A stretch of 5,634 nt of DNA from Planctomycetota bacterium (GTDB lineage: Bacteria; Planctomycetota; Phycisphaerae; Tepidisphaerales; Tepidisphaeraceae): assembly GCA_029777755.1 (NCBI GenBank), contig JAKORQ010000156.1, positions 1-5,634 on the forward strand, read 5' to 3'. The notes beneath the pieces were generated by a model. It was given only the letters and a program-made list of their open reading frames with translations, had not been told where the DNA came from and searched no databases. Below are positions 1 to 5,634 of the stretch, piece by piece. Numbering within the stretch: the first letter of the stretch is position 1; every line of letters starts with the position of its first letter. The position numbers were made by a program, and so were the translations under genes.

Positions 1-870
1 GATGAGCTGGCCGAGTCGATCGGCAGTTACCTGCTGTACGCCAGGGAGAAGTATGGCGTGGAGCCGGGGATGTTCTCCTTCAATGAGCCGGACTATGGCG
101 TGACGGTGAAGCTCACCCCGGAGGAGCATCGCGACCTAGTGATTCACCTGGGGAGGCACTTCCAGAAACTGGGGCTGAAGACACGCTTCCTGGCGGCCGA
201 CGTGGCGCATGCCCGCGGCACCGCGAAGTTCGCCGAGCCGGTGCTAAAGGATGAACGGTCGGCAGGTTTGGTCGACGCCATCGGGTTCCACACCTGGGGC
301 GGGGCGTCGCCGGCGCAGTATCGCGAGTGGCGCGAGATCGCGATCCGCTCCGGCAAGCCTCTGATGGTGACGGAGGCGGGAGTGGATGCCCAGGCGTGGC
401 GGTTCCCCGCGACCTTCGGGACGTACTGGTATGGGTTTGCCGAGGCGAGGCAGTACATGGAGTTGCTGCAGCATGCCTGGCCGCAGGCGATCCTGCTCTG
501 GGAGTACACCGACGACTACGGCATCCTGAAAATCGACCGCAGCACCAATCCGCCGACCGTCACGCCGACGAAGCGGTACTTCTTCATGAGACATTTCGCG
601 GCCTTCACCCCGCGCAATGGCAAGGTGCTCCAGTCGCGCAGTTCGGACAATGAGGTGCTGATAGCGGCCGTCCGTGGGAAGGATGGCCGGCTTGTCCTGC
701 ACATTCTCAATGACGGCCCGGCGCGAAGGGCGACATTGAAGGGCGCGGAAGATCTGCGCTTCAGCGGCTATGTCACTGACCCTGGCCGGGACATGGACAA
801 ACTGGAGGAAATCAGCGGGGAAATCGAGCTCCCGGCGACAAGCATGATAACCCTGGTAACAAAGCATTGA
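1..870 (+). CDS. Glycoside hydrolase, clan GH-A, GH30-like (5' partial)
   Basis: This is the C-terminal 289 residues of a retaining glycoside hydrolase; the frame is open from base 1, so the true start lies upstream and the GTG at 58 is only an internal codon. Residue numbers here count from the window edge. An FNEP motif (Glu29) fits the acid/base at the end of strand 4 of a (beta/alpha)8 barrel. An MVTEAG motif (Glu125) fits the strand-7 nucleophile. The spacing of 96 residues suits GH30. GFHTWGG (about 92-98) and LLWEYTDDYG (about 163-172) look like strand-end substrate-site segments. The last ~95 residues, beginning at TPTKRYFFMRHFAAF, resemble the C-terminal beta-sandwich of GH30 enzymes, with a 'vlviaavrgkdGrlvlhilN'-like pattern. 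Any signal peptide would be in the missing part. The sulfatase gene follows after 22 nt, which suggests joint action on a sulfated glycan (inference). Clan GH-A is well supported; GH30 over GH5 or GH39 is less certain, and the substrate cannot be read from the sequence. Confidence 0.75.
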   Translation, partial: DELAESIGSYLLYAREKYGVEPGMFSFNEPDYGVTVKLTPEEHRDLVIHLGRHFQKLGLKTRFLAADVAHARGTAKFAEPVLKDERSAGLVDAIGFHTWGGASPAQYREWREIAIRSGKPLMVTEAGVDAQAWRFPATFGTYWYGFAEARQYMELLQHAWPQAILLWEYTDDYGILKIDRSTNPPTVTPTKRYFFMRHFAAFTPRNGKVLQSRSSDNEVLIAAVRGKDGRLVLHILNDGPARRATLKGAEDLRFSGYVTDPGRDMDKLEEISGEIELPATSMITLVTKH

Positions 871-894
871 TCGATCTGGCGACGGCGCCATAAT
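867..894 (+). promoter_or_regulatory. Candidate sigma-70-type promoter for the sulfatase gene
   Basis: The -35 candidate TTGATC (867-872, 4 of 6 to TTGACA) overlaps the hydrolase stop codon. After 16 nt comes CATAAT (889-894, 5 of 6 to TATAAT). Transcription would start near 901, after the ATG at 893 but just before the in-frame ATG at 905. If the promoter is real, the sulfatase starts at 905 on a nearly leaderless mRNA. Neither ATG has a Shine-Dalgarno sequence, which agrees with this but does not prove it. Confidence 0.35.
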
Positions 895-900
895 GGCGCC
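884..900. repeat. 17-nt palindrome over the sulfatase start region
   Basis: GGCGCCAT (884-891) and ATGGCGCC (893-900) are perfect inverted copies around a single A. The element covers the candidate -10 hexamer and the first ATG (893). As DNA it could be an operator; as RNA from an upstream transcript, the GGCGCC arms would form a 6-bp GC hairpin with a 5-nt loop holding AT of the start codon, which could limit read-through translation. No U-tract follows, so it is not a terminator. Confidence 0.5.
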
Positions 901-2338
901 GATAATGCAGAAACAACCCGGGAAAGTTGCGCGGAACCTGCTGAAGTGGGCGGCCGGTCTGGCATTATCGGCCATCCCGGTGGGGTCTGTGGCACAGGAG
1001 GCGGCCGCTCCGGCGCCGGCACCCGCTGACGCGACAGCGCAGAAACCCAATATCGTCCTCATCGTCGCCGACGACCTGGGATATGGAGAGCTTAGCTGCC
1101 AGGGCGGCAAGACGGTCTACACCCCCAACATCGACTCCATCGCCCGTAACGGGGTGCGCTTCACCGATGGCTACGTATCCAGCCCGGTTTGCAGCCCCTC
1201 GCGGGCGGGAATCATCACCGGTCAGTACCAGACGCGCTTCGGATACGAGTTCAACTCCAGCGAGGCAAAGCTGCCGCTGGGCATTCCCACGCTTCCGCGG
1301 CGCATGTTTGAGAACGGCTACGCGGCCGCCCTGTTTGGCAAGTGGCACCTGGGCGAAGAGAAGGGGTATCGCCCACTGGAGCGCGGGTTTGACCGCTTCT
1401 GGGGCTTTTTGCGGGGCGGGCACAGTTACCGTGGGACATCCCCGGAGAACCCCATCATCGACGGCTTCACCCCGGTGGAGAAGCAGGATGAGTACCTTAC
1501 CGACGCCATCTCCAACCGCGCGGCAAACTACATTCGTGCCAACCAGCATCGGCCATTTTTCCTGATGGTCTCCTACAACGCCGTGCATACGCCGGTGCAT
1601 GTGAATGCCTCGCGCGAGGCGCGTTTCTCCTATATCCCCGAGCCACGCGAGCGGGCATTGCGCACCATGCTGGCGGCGATGGATGATGGCGTGGGCAAGA
1701 TCCTCCTGACGCTGCGCAAGACCAACATGCTGGACAGGACGCTGGTGATCTTCGTTTCCGACAATGGGAACACGCCGGCTTCGCAGATCGAGGACAACGG
1801 CGGCTTCCGCGCCGGCAAGGCGTCGCTGTATGAGGGCGGCATCCGCGTGCCGATGATGATGCAGTGGCCGGGCGTGCTGCCGGCCGGGGTGGTGTACGAA
1901 AAGCCGGTGATATCGCTGGATCTCACCGCCACCATCATCGCGACCGGCGGGGGCAACCTTAAGGATTATCCCGAGCTGGATGGCGTGGATCTTCGCCCAT
2001 ACCTCACCGGCGAGAACAACGGCGATCCGCATGAGGCGCTGTTCTGGAGGATCGGCCAGCAGCGGGCCGTGCGCAAGGGCAAGTACAAGTTAGTGCAGAT
2101 CTACAGCGATGGGCCGACCGAGCTGTATGACCTGTCGGCCGACCCGGGTGAGACAGCCAACATTGCCGACCAGCATCCGGAGGTTGTACGCGAGCTGGAG
2201 GATGCGTACGCCCAGTGGAACAAGGGGAATGCCGAGCCGCTGTGGGGGCGATCCGCGAGAGCGAAGGATCCGCTGGATGACTGGGAGGGCGAATCGCCCG
2301 AGCGGCCGGACCCCTGGATCCAGCCTCCGTCGCAGTGA
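893..2338 (+). CDS. Secreted type I (formylglycine) sulfatase, arylsulfatase A-like
   Basis: This 481-aa enzyme hydrolyses sulfate esters, probably on a polysaccharide, in the periplasm or outside the cell. A Sec signal peptide is visible: basic n-region (K7, K11, R14, K18), hydrophobic stretch about 19-34, and a likely cleavage site near SVA-Q (34/35). An Ala/Pro linker (36-50) follows. The catalytic domain starts at KPNIVLIVADDLGYG. Cys100 in CSPSR is the residue converted to formylglycine, and Arg104 completes the motif. The other expected active-site residues are present: Asp60 and Asp61, Lys150 and His152 in GKWHLG, His232 in NAVHTP, Asp290-Asn291 in SDNG, and Lys309. The C-terminal subdomain has the usual RKGKYKLV and ELYDLSADPGE segments. 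Length is normal for the family. An in-frame ATG at 905 would give 477 aa with the signal peptide intact and fits the candidate promoter better; no ribosome binding site decides between them. The maturase is not in the window. The exact substrate and SulfAtlas subfamily cannot be assigned by eye. Confidence 0.93.
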   Translation: MAPIMQKQPGKVARNLLKWAAGLALSAIPVGSVAQEAAAPAPAPADATAQKPNIVLIVADDLGYGELSCQGGKTVYTPNIDSIARNGVRFTDGYVSSPVCSPSRAGIITGQYQTRFGYEFNSSEAKLPLGIPTLPRRMFENGYAAALFGKWHLGEEKGYRPLERGFDRFWGFLRGGHSYRGTSPENPIIDGFTPVEKQDEYLTDAISNRAANYIRANQHRPFFLMVSYNAVHTPVHVNASREARFSYIPEPRERALRTMLAAMDDGVGKILLTLRKTNMLDRTLVIFVSDNGNTPASQIEDNGGFRAGKASLYEGGIRVPMMMQWPGVLPAGVVYEKPVISLDLTATIIATGGGNLKDYPELDGVDLRPYLTGENNGDPHEALFWRIGQQRAVRKGKYKLVQIYSDGPTELYDLSADPGETANIADQHPEVVRELEDAYAQWNKGNAEPLWGRSARAKDPLDDWEGESPERPDPWIQPPSQ

Positions 2339-2394
2339 TCCTGCTTTCGTACGGCGCTGCGCCGGCAATGTGGGGATGTGCGTTTTCTACTCAC

Positions 2395-2422
2395 TTGGCG
2401 AAGTCGCCGCCGCACTTACAAT
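2395..2422 (+). promoter_or_regulatory. Candidate promoter placing the transcript start at the GTG of the next gene
   Basis: TTGGCG (2395-2400, 4 of 6 to TTGACA), a 16-nt spacer and TACAAT (2417-2422, 5 of 6 to TATAAT) lie in the 90-nt gap after the sulfatase. The seventh base after the -10 is G2429, the first base of the GTG start codon of the ApgM-like gene. No Shine-Dalgarno sequence precedes that codon. This is the geometry of a leaderless gene. It would give the downstream housekeeping genes a promoter separate from the catabolic pair. Confidence 0.5.
2397..2408. repeat. 12-bp inverted repeat inside the promoter
   Basis: GGCGA (2397-2401) and TCGCC (2404-2408) are perfect inverted copies separated by AG. 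The element overlaps the -35 candidate and half the spacer, where a repressor could bind. A short GC palindrome is common by chance in DNA of this composition, so a regulatory role is only a possibility. Confidence 0.25.
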
Positions 2423-2428
2423 ACCGGT

Positions 2429-3634
2429 GTGAAATACGCGATCATTATCCCTGACGGTGCATGTGACGAGGCGCTGCCGGAGCTGGATGGCCGGACTCCC
2501 CTGGAGGCAGCACGAACCCCCGTGATGGACCAGATAGCGGCCACGGGACGCCAGGGACTGGTGCACACGATACCCGCCGGTTTCGAGAGCGGCTCGGACG
2601 TGGCGATCATGTGCCTGCTGGGATATGACCCGCGGCAGTACCACACCGGGCGGGCACCCCTGGAGGCGGCCGCCCAGAATATCTCCCTTTCGCCTACTGA
2701 TCTGGTTTTTCGCTGCAACCTGGTGACGGTGGTGGATGGGATCATGAAGGATCACTCGGCCGGCGGCATCACCGATGCCGAGGCGCGCCAGCTTCTTTCC
2801 GAGCTTGCGGAGAATGTGGATTACCCTGGGGTGGAGTTCCACGCTGGCGTTTCGTATCGCAACCTGATGGTCTATCGCGGGGCCGGCAAGCTGGATGTGA
2901 AGACCACCCCGCCGCACGAGATCCCCGAGGAGTCGACAGATCGCTATCTGCCCACCGGCGAGGGCGCCGAGATGCTCAACGCCATCATGGAGTACTCGCG
3001 CGAGCTGTTTGAGGAGCACGAGATCAACCTGGTGCGGCGCGACAACGGGCTTAACCCGGCCACGCAGGTCTGGTTCTGGGGCCAGGGTCATGCCCCCAAC
3101 ATGCCGTCGTTCCAGAATAAGTACGGCATCGGCAAGGGCTGCATGATCACCAGCGTCGACCTGCTGCGCGGGCTGGGCACCCTGCTGGGCTGGCAGAACC
3201 GGGAAGTGCAGGGGATGACCAGCTTCCACGACACCAACTACAAGGGCCAGGGCGAGGCGACCGCCACCGCCCTTGATGAATATGACATCGTGGTTTCGCA
3301 CATCGAGGCCCCGGACGAGGCCAGCCACCAGGCCGACATTCGCACCAAGATCGCCAGCATCGAGGCCATCGATAAGCACATCGTCGCCCCGGTGCTGGAG
3401 AAGCTGAAGAGTTTCGACCAGTGGCGCATCATGGTCCTGCCGGACCACCCCACCCACATCCGCACGCGCAAGCATGGCAATTCGCCCACGCCATTCGTGA
3501 TCGGCGGAACACGGGTGGAGGCGCATCGTCGCTTCCCGGCGTACAACGAGGTCAACGCCGCCAACAGCGATCTGAAGATCGAGCAGGGCCACGAGCTGAT
3601 GGAGTACTTCCTCCGCTACAACATGCGGGGGTGA
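2429..3634 (+). CDS. Cofactor-independent phosphoglycerate mutase family / proposed homoserine kinase
   Basis: This 401-aa cytosolic enzyme belongs to the alkaline phosphatase superfamily, ApgM branch (bacterial group annotated as 'proposed homoserine kinase', TIGR02535). It either interconverts 3- and 2-phosphoglycerate or phosphorylates homoserine in threonine synthesis; the sequence does not settle which. The GTG at 2429 is chosen because MKYAIIIPDG is the family N-terminus. The frame extends to a GTG at 2378, but those 17 extra residues (RFLLTWRSRRR...) look non-coding. Visible family features are Asp9 in PDG, the LPELDGRTPLEAARTP segment (17-31), Ser56 in GSDVA (the expected nucleophile), LGYDPRQYHTGRAPLEA (64-80), and CNLVTVVDGIMKDHSAG (96-112). 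Late metal ligands are Asp296 and His300 in EAPDEASH, Asp339-His340 in PDHPTH, and His349. All expected metal and nucleophile positions appear intact. The length fits this branch, not the ~510-aa GpmI type. A UvrC-like gene follows after 59 nt. No threonine-pathway neighbour is in the window to support the kinase role. Confidence 0.9.
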   Translation: MKYAIIIPDGACDEALPELDGRTPLEAARTPVMDQIAATGRQGLVHTIPAGFESGSDVAIMCLLGYDPRQYHTGRAPLEAAAQNISLSPTDLVFRCNLVTVVDGIMKDHSAGGITDAEARQLLSELAENVDYPGVEFHAGVSYRNLMVYRGAGKLDVKTTPPHEIPEESTDRYLPTGEGAEMLNAIMEYSRELFEEHEINLVRRDNGLNPATQVWFWGQGHAPNMPSFQNKYGIGKGCMITSVDLLRGLGTLLGWQNREVQGMTSFHDTNYKGQGEATATALDEYDIVVSHIEAPDEASHQADIRTKIASIEAIDKHIVAPVLEKLKSFDQWRIMVLPDHPTHIRTRKHGNSPTPFVIGGTRVEAHRRFPAYNEVNAANSDLKIEQGHELMEYFLRYNMRG

Positions 3635-3680
3635 TGTTACATCTCATTGGCCGGGCACCGCTTAGCGCGGGTATTGCGTG

Positions 3681-3686
3681 AGAGGA
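3681..3686 (+). promoter_or_regulatory. Ribosome binding site for the UvrC-like gene
   Basis: AGAGGA lies 7 nt before the ATG at 3694. It decides this start over the out-of-frame ATG at 3690, which sits only 3 nt from it. The 59-nt gap upstream shows no clear promoter or terminator, so the gene is probably transcribed together with the ApgM-like gene. Confidence 0.6.
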
Positions 3687-3693
3687 TCCATGG

Positions 3694-4815
3694 ATGGACT
3701 TGTTCTCGCACCAACTCACCTTTGATCCGGCCGTGGAGTTGGCCGGGTTCCTGGCGCAGGTGCCCGCGAGGTGGGTGGTGTACCTGCTCTTTGATGAGGC
3801 GGGGCGGCCGTTTCAGCTTTTATGTGTGAAGAATCTGCGGGCGTCGCTGGCCAATCGGCTATGCGAGCAGCCGGCCGACGAGAAGACGCGCGGTATCCCC
3901 TACCGGCAGGTCGTCCGCAAGGTTTCCTGGCGTCGGGTTGACTCGCAGGCCGAGGCCGATTGGGTCTATGCCCAGGCCGCCAGGGAGCTGTTTCCCCATG
4001 CCTATCGCAAGCTGATCGATTCATGGTCAGCCTGGTATGTGTGCGTGGACCCGGAGGCGAAGTTTCCGCGATACACGCTGACCGATCATCCCAGGTGGGA
4101 GCTTTCACGCACAACCTTCGGGCCGATGCCCACCAGGGCGGCCGCCGAGAGGTTTGTCGAGACGGTCGTGGATGCCTTCGACCTGTGCCGCTACTACCAC
4201 ATCCTCCAGCAGGCGCCGCACGGGCAGGCGTGTGCGTACAAGCAGATGCACAAGTGCCCGGCGCCGTGCGATGGCTCGGTCTCGGTGGGCATGTACCACT
4301 ATCTGATAGAGGAGAGCATCGCCGCCATCACTTCGCCGGGCGTGGCCGACATCCATGAGAAGCGCATGCACCAGGCGGCCGGCGGGTTGCAGTTTGAACT
4401 GGCCGGCAGGATCAAGCCTTACGTGCAGCAGCTTCGCAGCCTTGGTTCCGGCCAGCTTGAGCATGTTCGACCGCTGGCTGATCTGCGCTTCGTGGCCGTG
4501 ATGCGCGGCAGCAGGGCAAAGTCGTGGAAACTGATGCTGATGACGCCGGAGGAGATTACCCTCACTGACGAGTTCACCGACATCGCCGCCATGGAGCCGA
4601 CCATCGAGCAGATGCAGTTGCGCCGTCAGCAGTTGCGGAGCTGGAGTGGGATCGATCTGCTGACATTCATTGCGAGGCAGGTCATGGGCAAGAGCGGCGA
4701 CTGCATCTTCACCGACGGCTCGCGCGAGCAGATCGAGCTGGCCATGGGGCAGCTTGCCCGGCGGAAGACGCAGGTCCAGAGTGAGGATGAGGGCGTCGTG
4801 CAGGAGGCAAGCTGA
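3694..4815 (+). CDS. UvrC-like protein with degenerate GIY-YIG domain, Fe-S cysteines and UVR motif
   Basis: This 373-aa protein aligns by eye with the N-terminal half of UvrC, the ~600-aa nucleotide excision repair nuclease, and lacks the C-terminal RNase H-like nuclease and helix-hairpin-helix parts. Residues ~25-110 match the GIY-YIG domain, but its active site is gone. VVY (28-30) replaces G-V-Y. QLLCVKNLR (41-49) replaces Y-I-G-K-A-K-N-L-R. The catalytic Arg position is Ser51, and the metal-binding Glu position falls at about Tyr92. Cys165, Cys180, Cys188 and Cys192 (C-x14-C-x7-C-x3-C) match the four cysteines that bind a [4Fe-4S] cluster in UvrC, within the typical KCPAPCDG context. Residues ~220-250 (HEKRM...LQFELAGRI) match the UVR motif that binds UvrB. 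The rest (~258-360) resembles the start of the region after UVR in UvrC. It may bind UvrB or damaged DNA without cutting, or act in regulation (inference). Cho is also a short UvrC paralogue, but Cho is an active nuclease. The stop codon overlaps the recombinase start. Confidence 0.8.
   Translation: MDLFSHQLTFDPAVELAGFLAQVPARWVVYLLFDEAGRPFQLLCVKNLRASLANRLCEQPADEKTRGIPYRQVVRKVSWRRVDSQAEADWVYAQAARELFPHAYRKLIDSWSAWYVCVDPEAKFPRYTLTDHPRWELSRTTFGPMPTRAAAERFVETVVDAFDLCRYYHILQQAPHGQACAYKQMHKCPAPCDGSVSVGMYHYLIEESIAAITSPGVADIHEKRMHQAAGGLQFELAGRIKPYVQQLRSLGSGQLEHVRPLADLRFVAVMRGSRAKSWKLMLMTPEEITLTDEFTDIAAMEPTIEQMQLRRQQLRSWSGIDLLTFIARQVMGKSGDCIFTDGSREQIELAMGQLARRKTQVQSEDEGVVQEAS
4802..4807 (+). promoter_or_regulatory. 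Strong ribosome binding site for the XerD-like gene
   Basis: AGGAGG, a perfect Shine-Dalgarno core, lies inside the end of the UvrC-like coding region, 7 nt before the ATG at 4815. It fixes the recombinase start and shows that this genome does use Shine-Dalgarno initiation. With the TGATG stop/start overlap it implies translational coupling. Confidence 0.85.
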
Positions 4816-5634
4816 TGGCGCGCGAGTTTGTCGATGACGGTGGCCGGGATCCGCTGCAGACGAAGGCGGCTGATCCCTTCGTGCGCAGTTTTCTGCTGTA
4901 CCTGGCCTCGGAACGCGGGCTGTCGGACAACTCCATCCACGCGTACCGCCGCGACCTTGAGAGTGCCGAGGAGTATCTGCTTGCGCAGGGAAAGAAGCCG
5001 AGCAACGCGGACGCCATCGATTGGCGCATGTACCTGCAGTCACAGCGCAAGGATGGCAGGACGACGCGCACCGTGGCCCGCCGGCTGGCCTGTATACGCA
5101 CCTTCCTGGAGTACCTGGAGAGCCAGGGAATCCCGACGCAGAAGATCCGCGATCAGCTTGAGGCTCCCAAGCCTGAGCGGCCGCTGCCTCAGGTGCTTGG
5201 CAGAGAGCAGGTAAACCGCCTGATCTCGGCGCCCGACCCCGCGTCGCCGCTGTATTTTCGCGACGTCGCGATCCTTGAGCTGCTCTATGCCTGCGGCCTG
5301 CGCGCCAGTGAGCTGTGCAACCTTGAGTTGCAGGATCTCAACCAGCAGGTCGGTGCGGTCCGCGTGCTGGGCAAGGGGATGAAGGAGCGCATCGTGCCGA
5401 TCGGCCAGGCGGCCAGTGAGGCGATCTCGGTCTACTTGCGCGAAACCCGCCCGCGGCTGGCGCGCGAGCCCAGCTCGCTGGTGTTTCTCTCCCGGACCGG
5501 CAAACGCTTAAGCCGAGTCAATCTCTGGATGCTGGTGGAGCGCCACGCCCGCGCCTGCGGCCTGCTGAAGGAAGTGCATCCCCACGTCCTGCGCCACTGC
5601 TTCGCCAGCCACCTGCTCTCCGGCGGCGCCGACC
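4815..5634 (+). CDS. xerD: XerC/XerD-type tyrosine recombinase, closest to XerD (3' partial)
   Basis: The first 273 residues of a site-specific tyrosine recombinase are present; the frame is open to the window end. XerC and XerD resolve chromosome dimers at dif with FtsK. The ATG overlaps the previous stop by one base and follows a perfect ribosome binding site. Residues ~21-105 form the N-terminal SAM-like core-binding domain (DPFVRSFLLYL, LSDNSIHAYRRDL). The catalytic domain starts near 125. Arg163 in GLRASEL, Lys187 in GKGMKER, His257 and Arg260 in HPHVLRH correspond to XerD Arg148, Lys172, His244 and Arg247. The Arg-Lys spacing (24) is identical, and the Lys-His spacing is 70 against 72. 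The second His and the Tyr nucleophile should follow about 25-35 residues past the window end. About 18 extra N-terminal residues precede the usual XerD start. Xer rather than integron or phage integrase is supported by overall similarity and the housekeeping context; XerD over XerC is a likelihood only. Confidence 0.9.
   Translation, partial: MAREFVDDGGRDPLQTKAADPFVRSFLLYLASERGLSDNSIHAYRRDLESAEEYLLAQGKKPSNADAIDWRMYLQSQRKDGRTTRTVARRLACIRTFLEYLESQGIPTQKIRDQLEAPKPERPLPQVLGREQVNRLISAPDPASPLYFRDVAILELLYACGLRASELCNLELQDLNQQVGAVRVLGKGMKERIVPIGQAASEAISVYLRETRPRLAREPSSLVFLSRTGKRLSRVNLWMLVERHARACGLLKEVHPHVLRHCFASHLLSGGAD

Noticed and set aside
965..2032. Antisense open frame (355 codons) opposite the sulfatase
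   Set aside because: It is a shadow of the sulfatase frame, with low-complexity Arg/His/Gly-rich translation and no motif.
2352..2364. CGGCG-CTG-CGCCG hairpin after the sulfatase as a terminator
   Set aside because: The stem is only 5 bp and no T-run follows; the next bases are GCAATGTGGGG. It is not a credible intrinsic terminator.
2378..2428. GTG at 2378 as start of the ApgM-like protein
   Set aside because: The 17 added residues are not part of the family N-terminus, the nearby GGGG is only 2 nt from the codon, and the stretch carries the promoter-like hexamers.
2387..3592. Long antisense open frame (401 codons) opposite the ApgM-like gene
   Set aside because: It mirrors a gene with clear family motifs. 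Long antisense frames are expected in GC-rich coding DNA, and its translation (rich in H, R, G, V, L) has no recognisable domain.
4105..5043. Antisense open frame (312 codons) across the UvrC-like/XerD-like junction
   Set aside because: It crosses two well-supported genes on the other strand and has no family resemblance.
4828..5214. Plus-strand 128-codon open frame within the recombinase
   Set aside because: It is in a different frame from the XerD-like protein, which shows catalytic motifs throughout; the alternative translation is Arg-rich and meaningless.
4815..5634. Reading the tyrosine recombinase as a phage or integron integrase marking a mobile element
   Set aside because: The sequence is XerD-like throughout, is coupled to a UvrC-like gene, and no tRNA, attachment repeat, integron insert or phage gene is seen in the window.

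Overview
The window is a GC-rich bacterial segment with five protein-coding genes, all on the + strand and tightly packed; the longest gap is 90 nt. It is cut inside a gene at both ends. The gene content suggests a Planctomycetota-type organism, possibly Phycisphaerae-like. The signs are an exported formylglycine sulfatase beside a polysaccharide hydrolase, an ApgM-like 'proposed homoserine kinase' in place of ordinary ThrB, and a shortened UvrC-like protein followed by XerD. This assignment is an inference from gene content; no taxonomic marker is present.

Region 1 (1-2338) looks catabolic. The 3' part of a clan GH-A glycoside hydrolase (GH30-like; catalytic NEP and TEAG motifs visible) is followed after 22 nt by a complete secreted type I sulfatase with the CSPSR maturation motif. 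Together they could remove sulfate from, and cut, a sulfated glycan outside the cytoplasm. A candidate promoter, with a 17-nt palindrome over its -10, lies at the junction and overlaps the hydrolase stop codon.

Region 2 (2339-5634) looks like housekeeping. A 90-nt spacer holds a good candidate promoter placed so that the transcript would begin at the GTG start of the next gene, a cofactor-independent phosphoglycerate mutase / proposed homoserine kinase. After 59 nt comes a 373-aa UvrC-like protein. Its GIY-YIG active site is lost, but the four cysteines matching the UvrC iron-sulfur cluster and a UvrB-binding UVR motif are kept. Its stop codon overlaps the start codon of a XerD-like tyrosine recombinase (TGATG), which runs off the window end; that start has a perfect AGGAGG ribosome binding site.

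The most unusual item is the apparently nuclease-dead UvrC-like protein coupled to a chromosome-dimer-type recombinase. The second is the contrast in translation start signals: clear Shine-Dalgarno sites for the last two genes, and none, with promoters very close to the start codon, for the sulfatase and the ApgM-like gene. No tRNA, rRNA, CRISPR array, insertion sequence or convincing terminator was seen.
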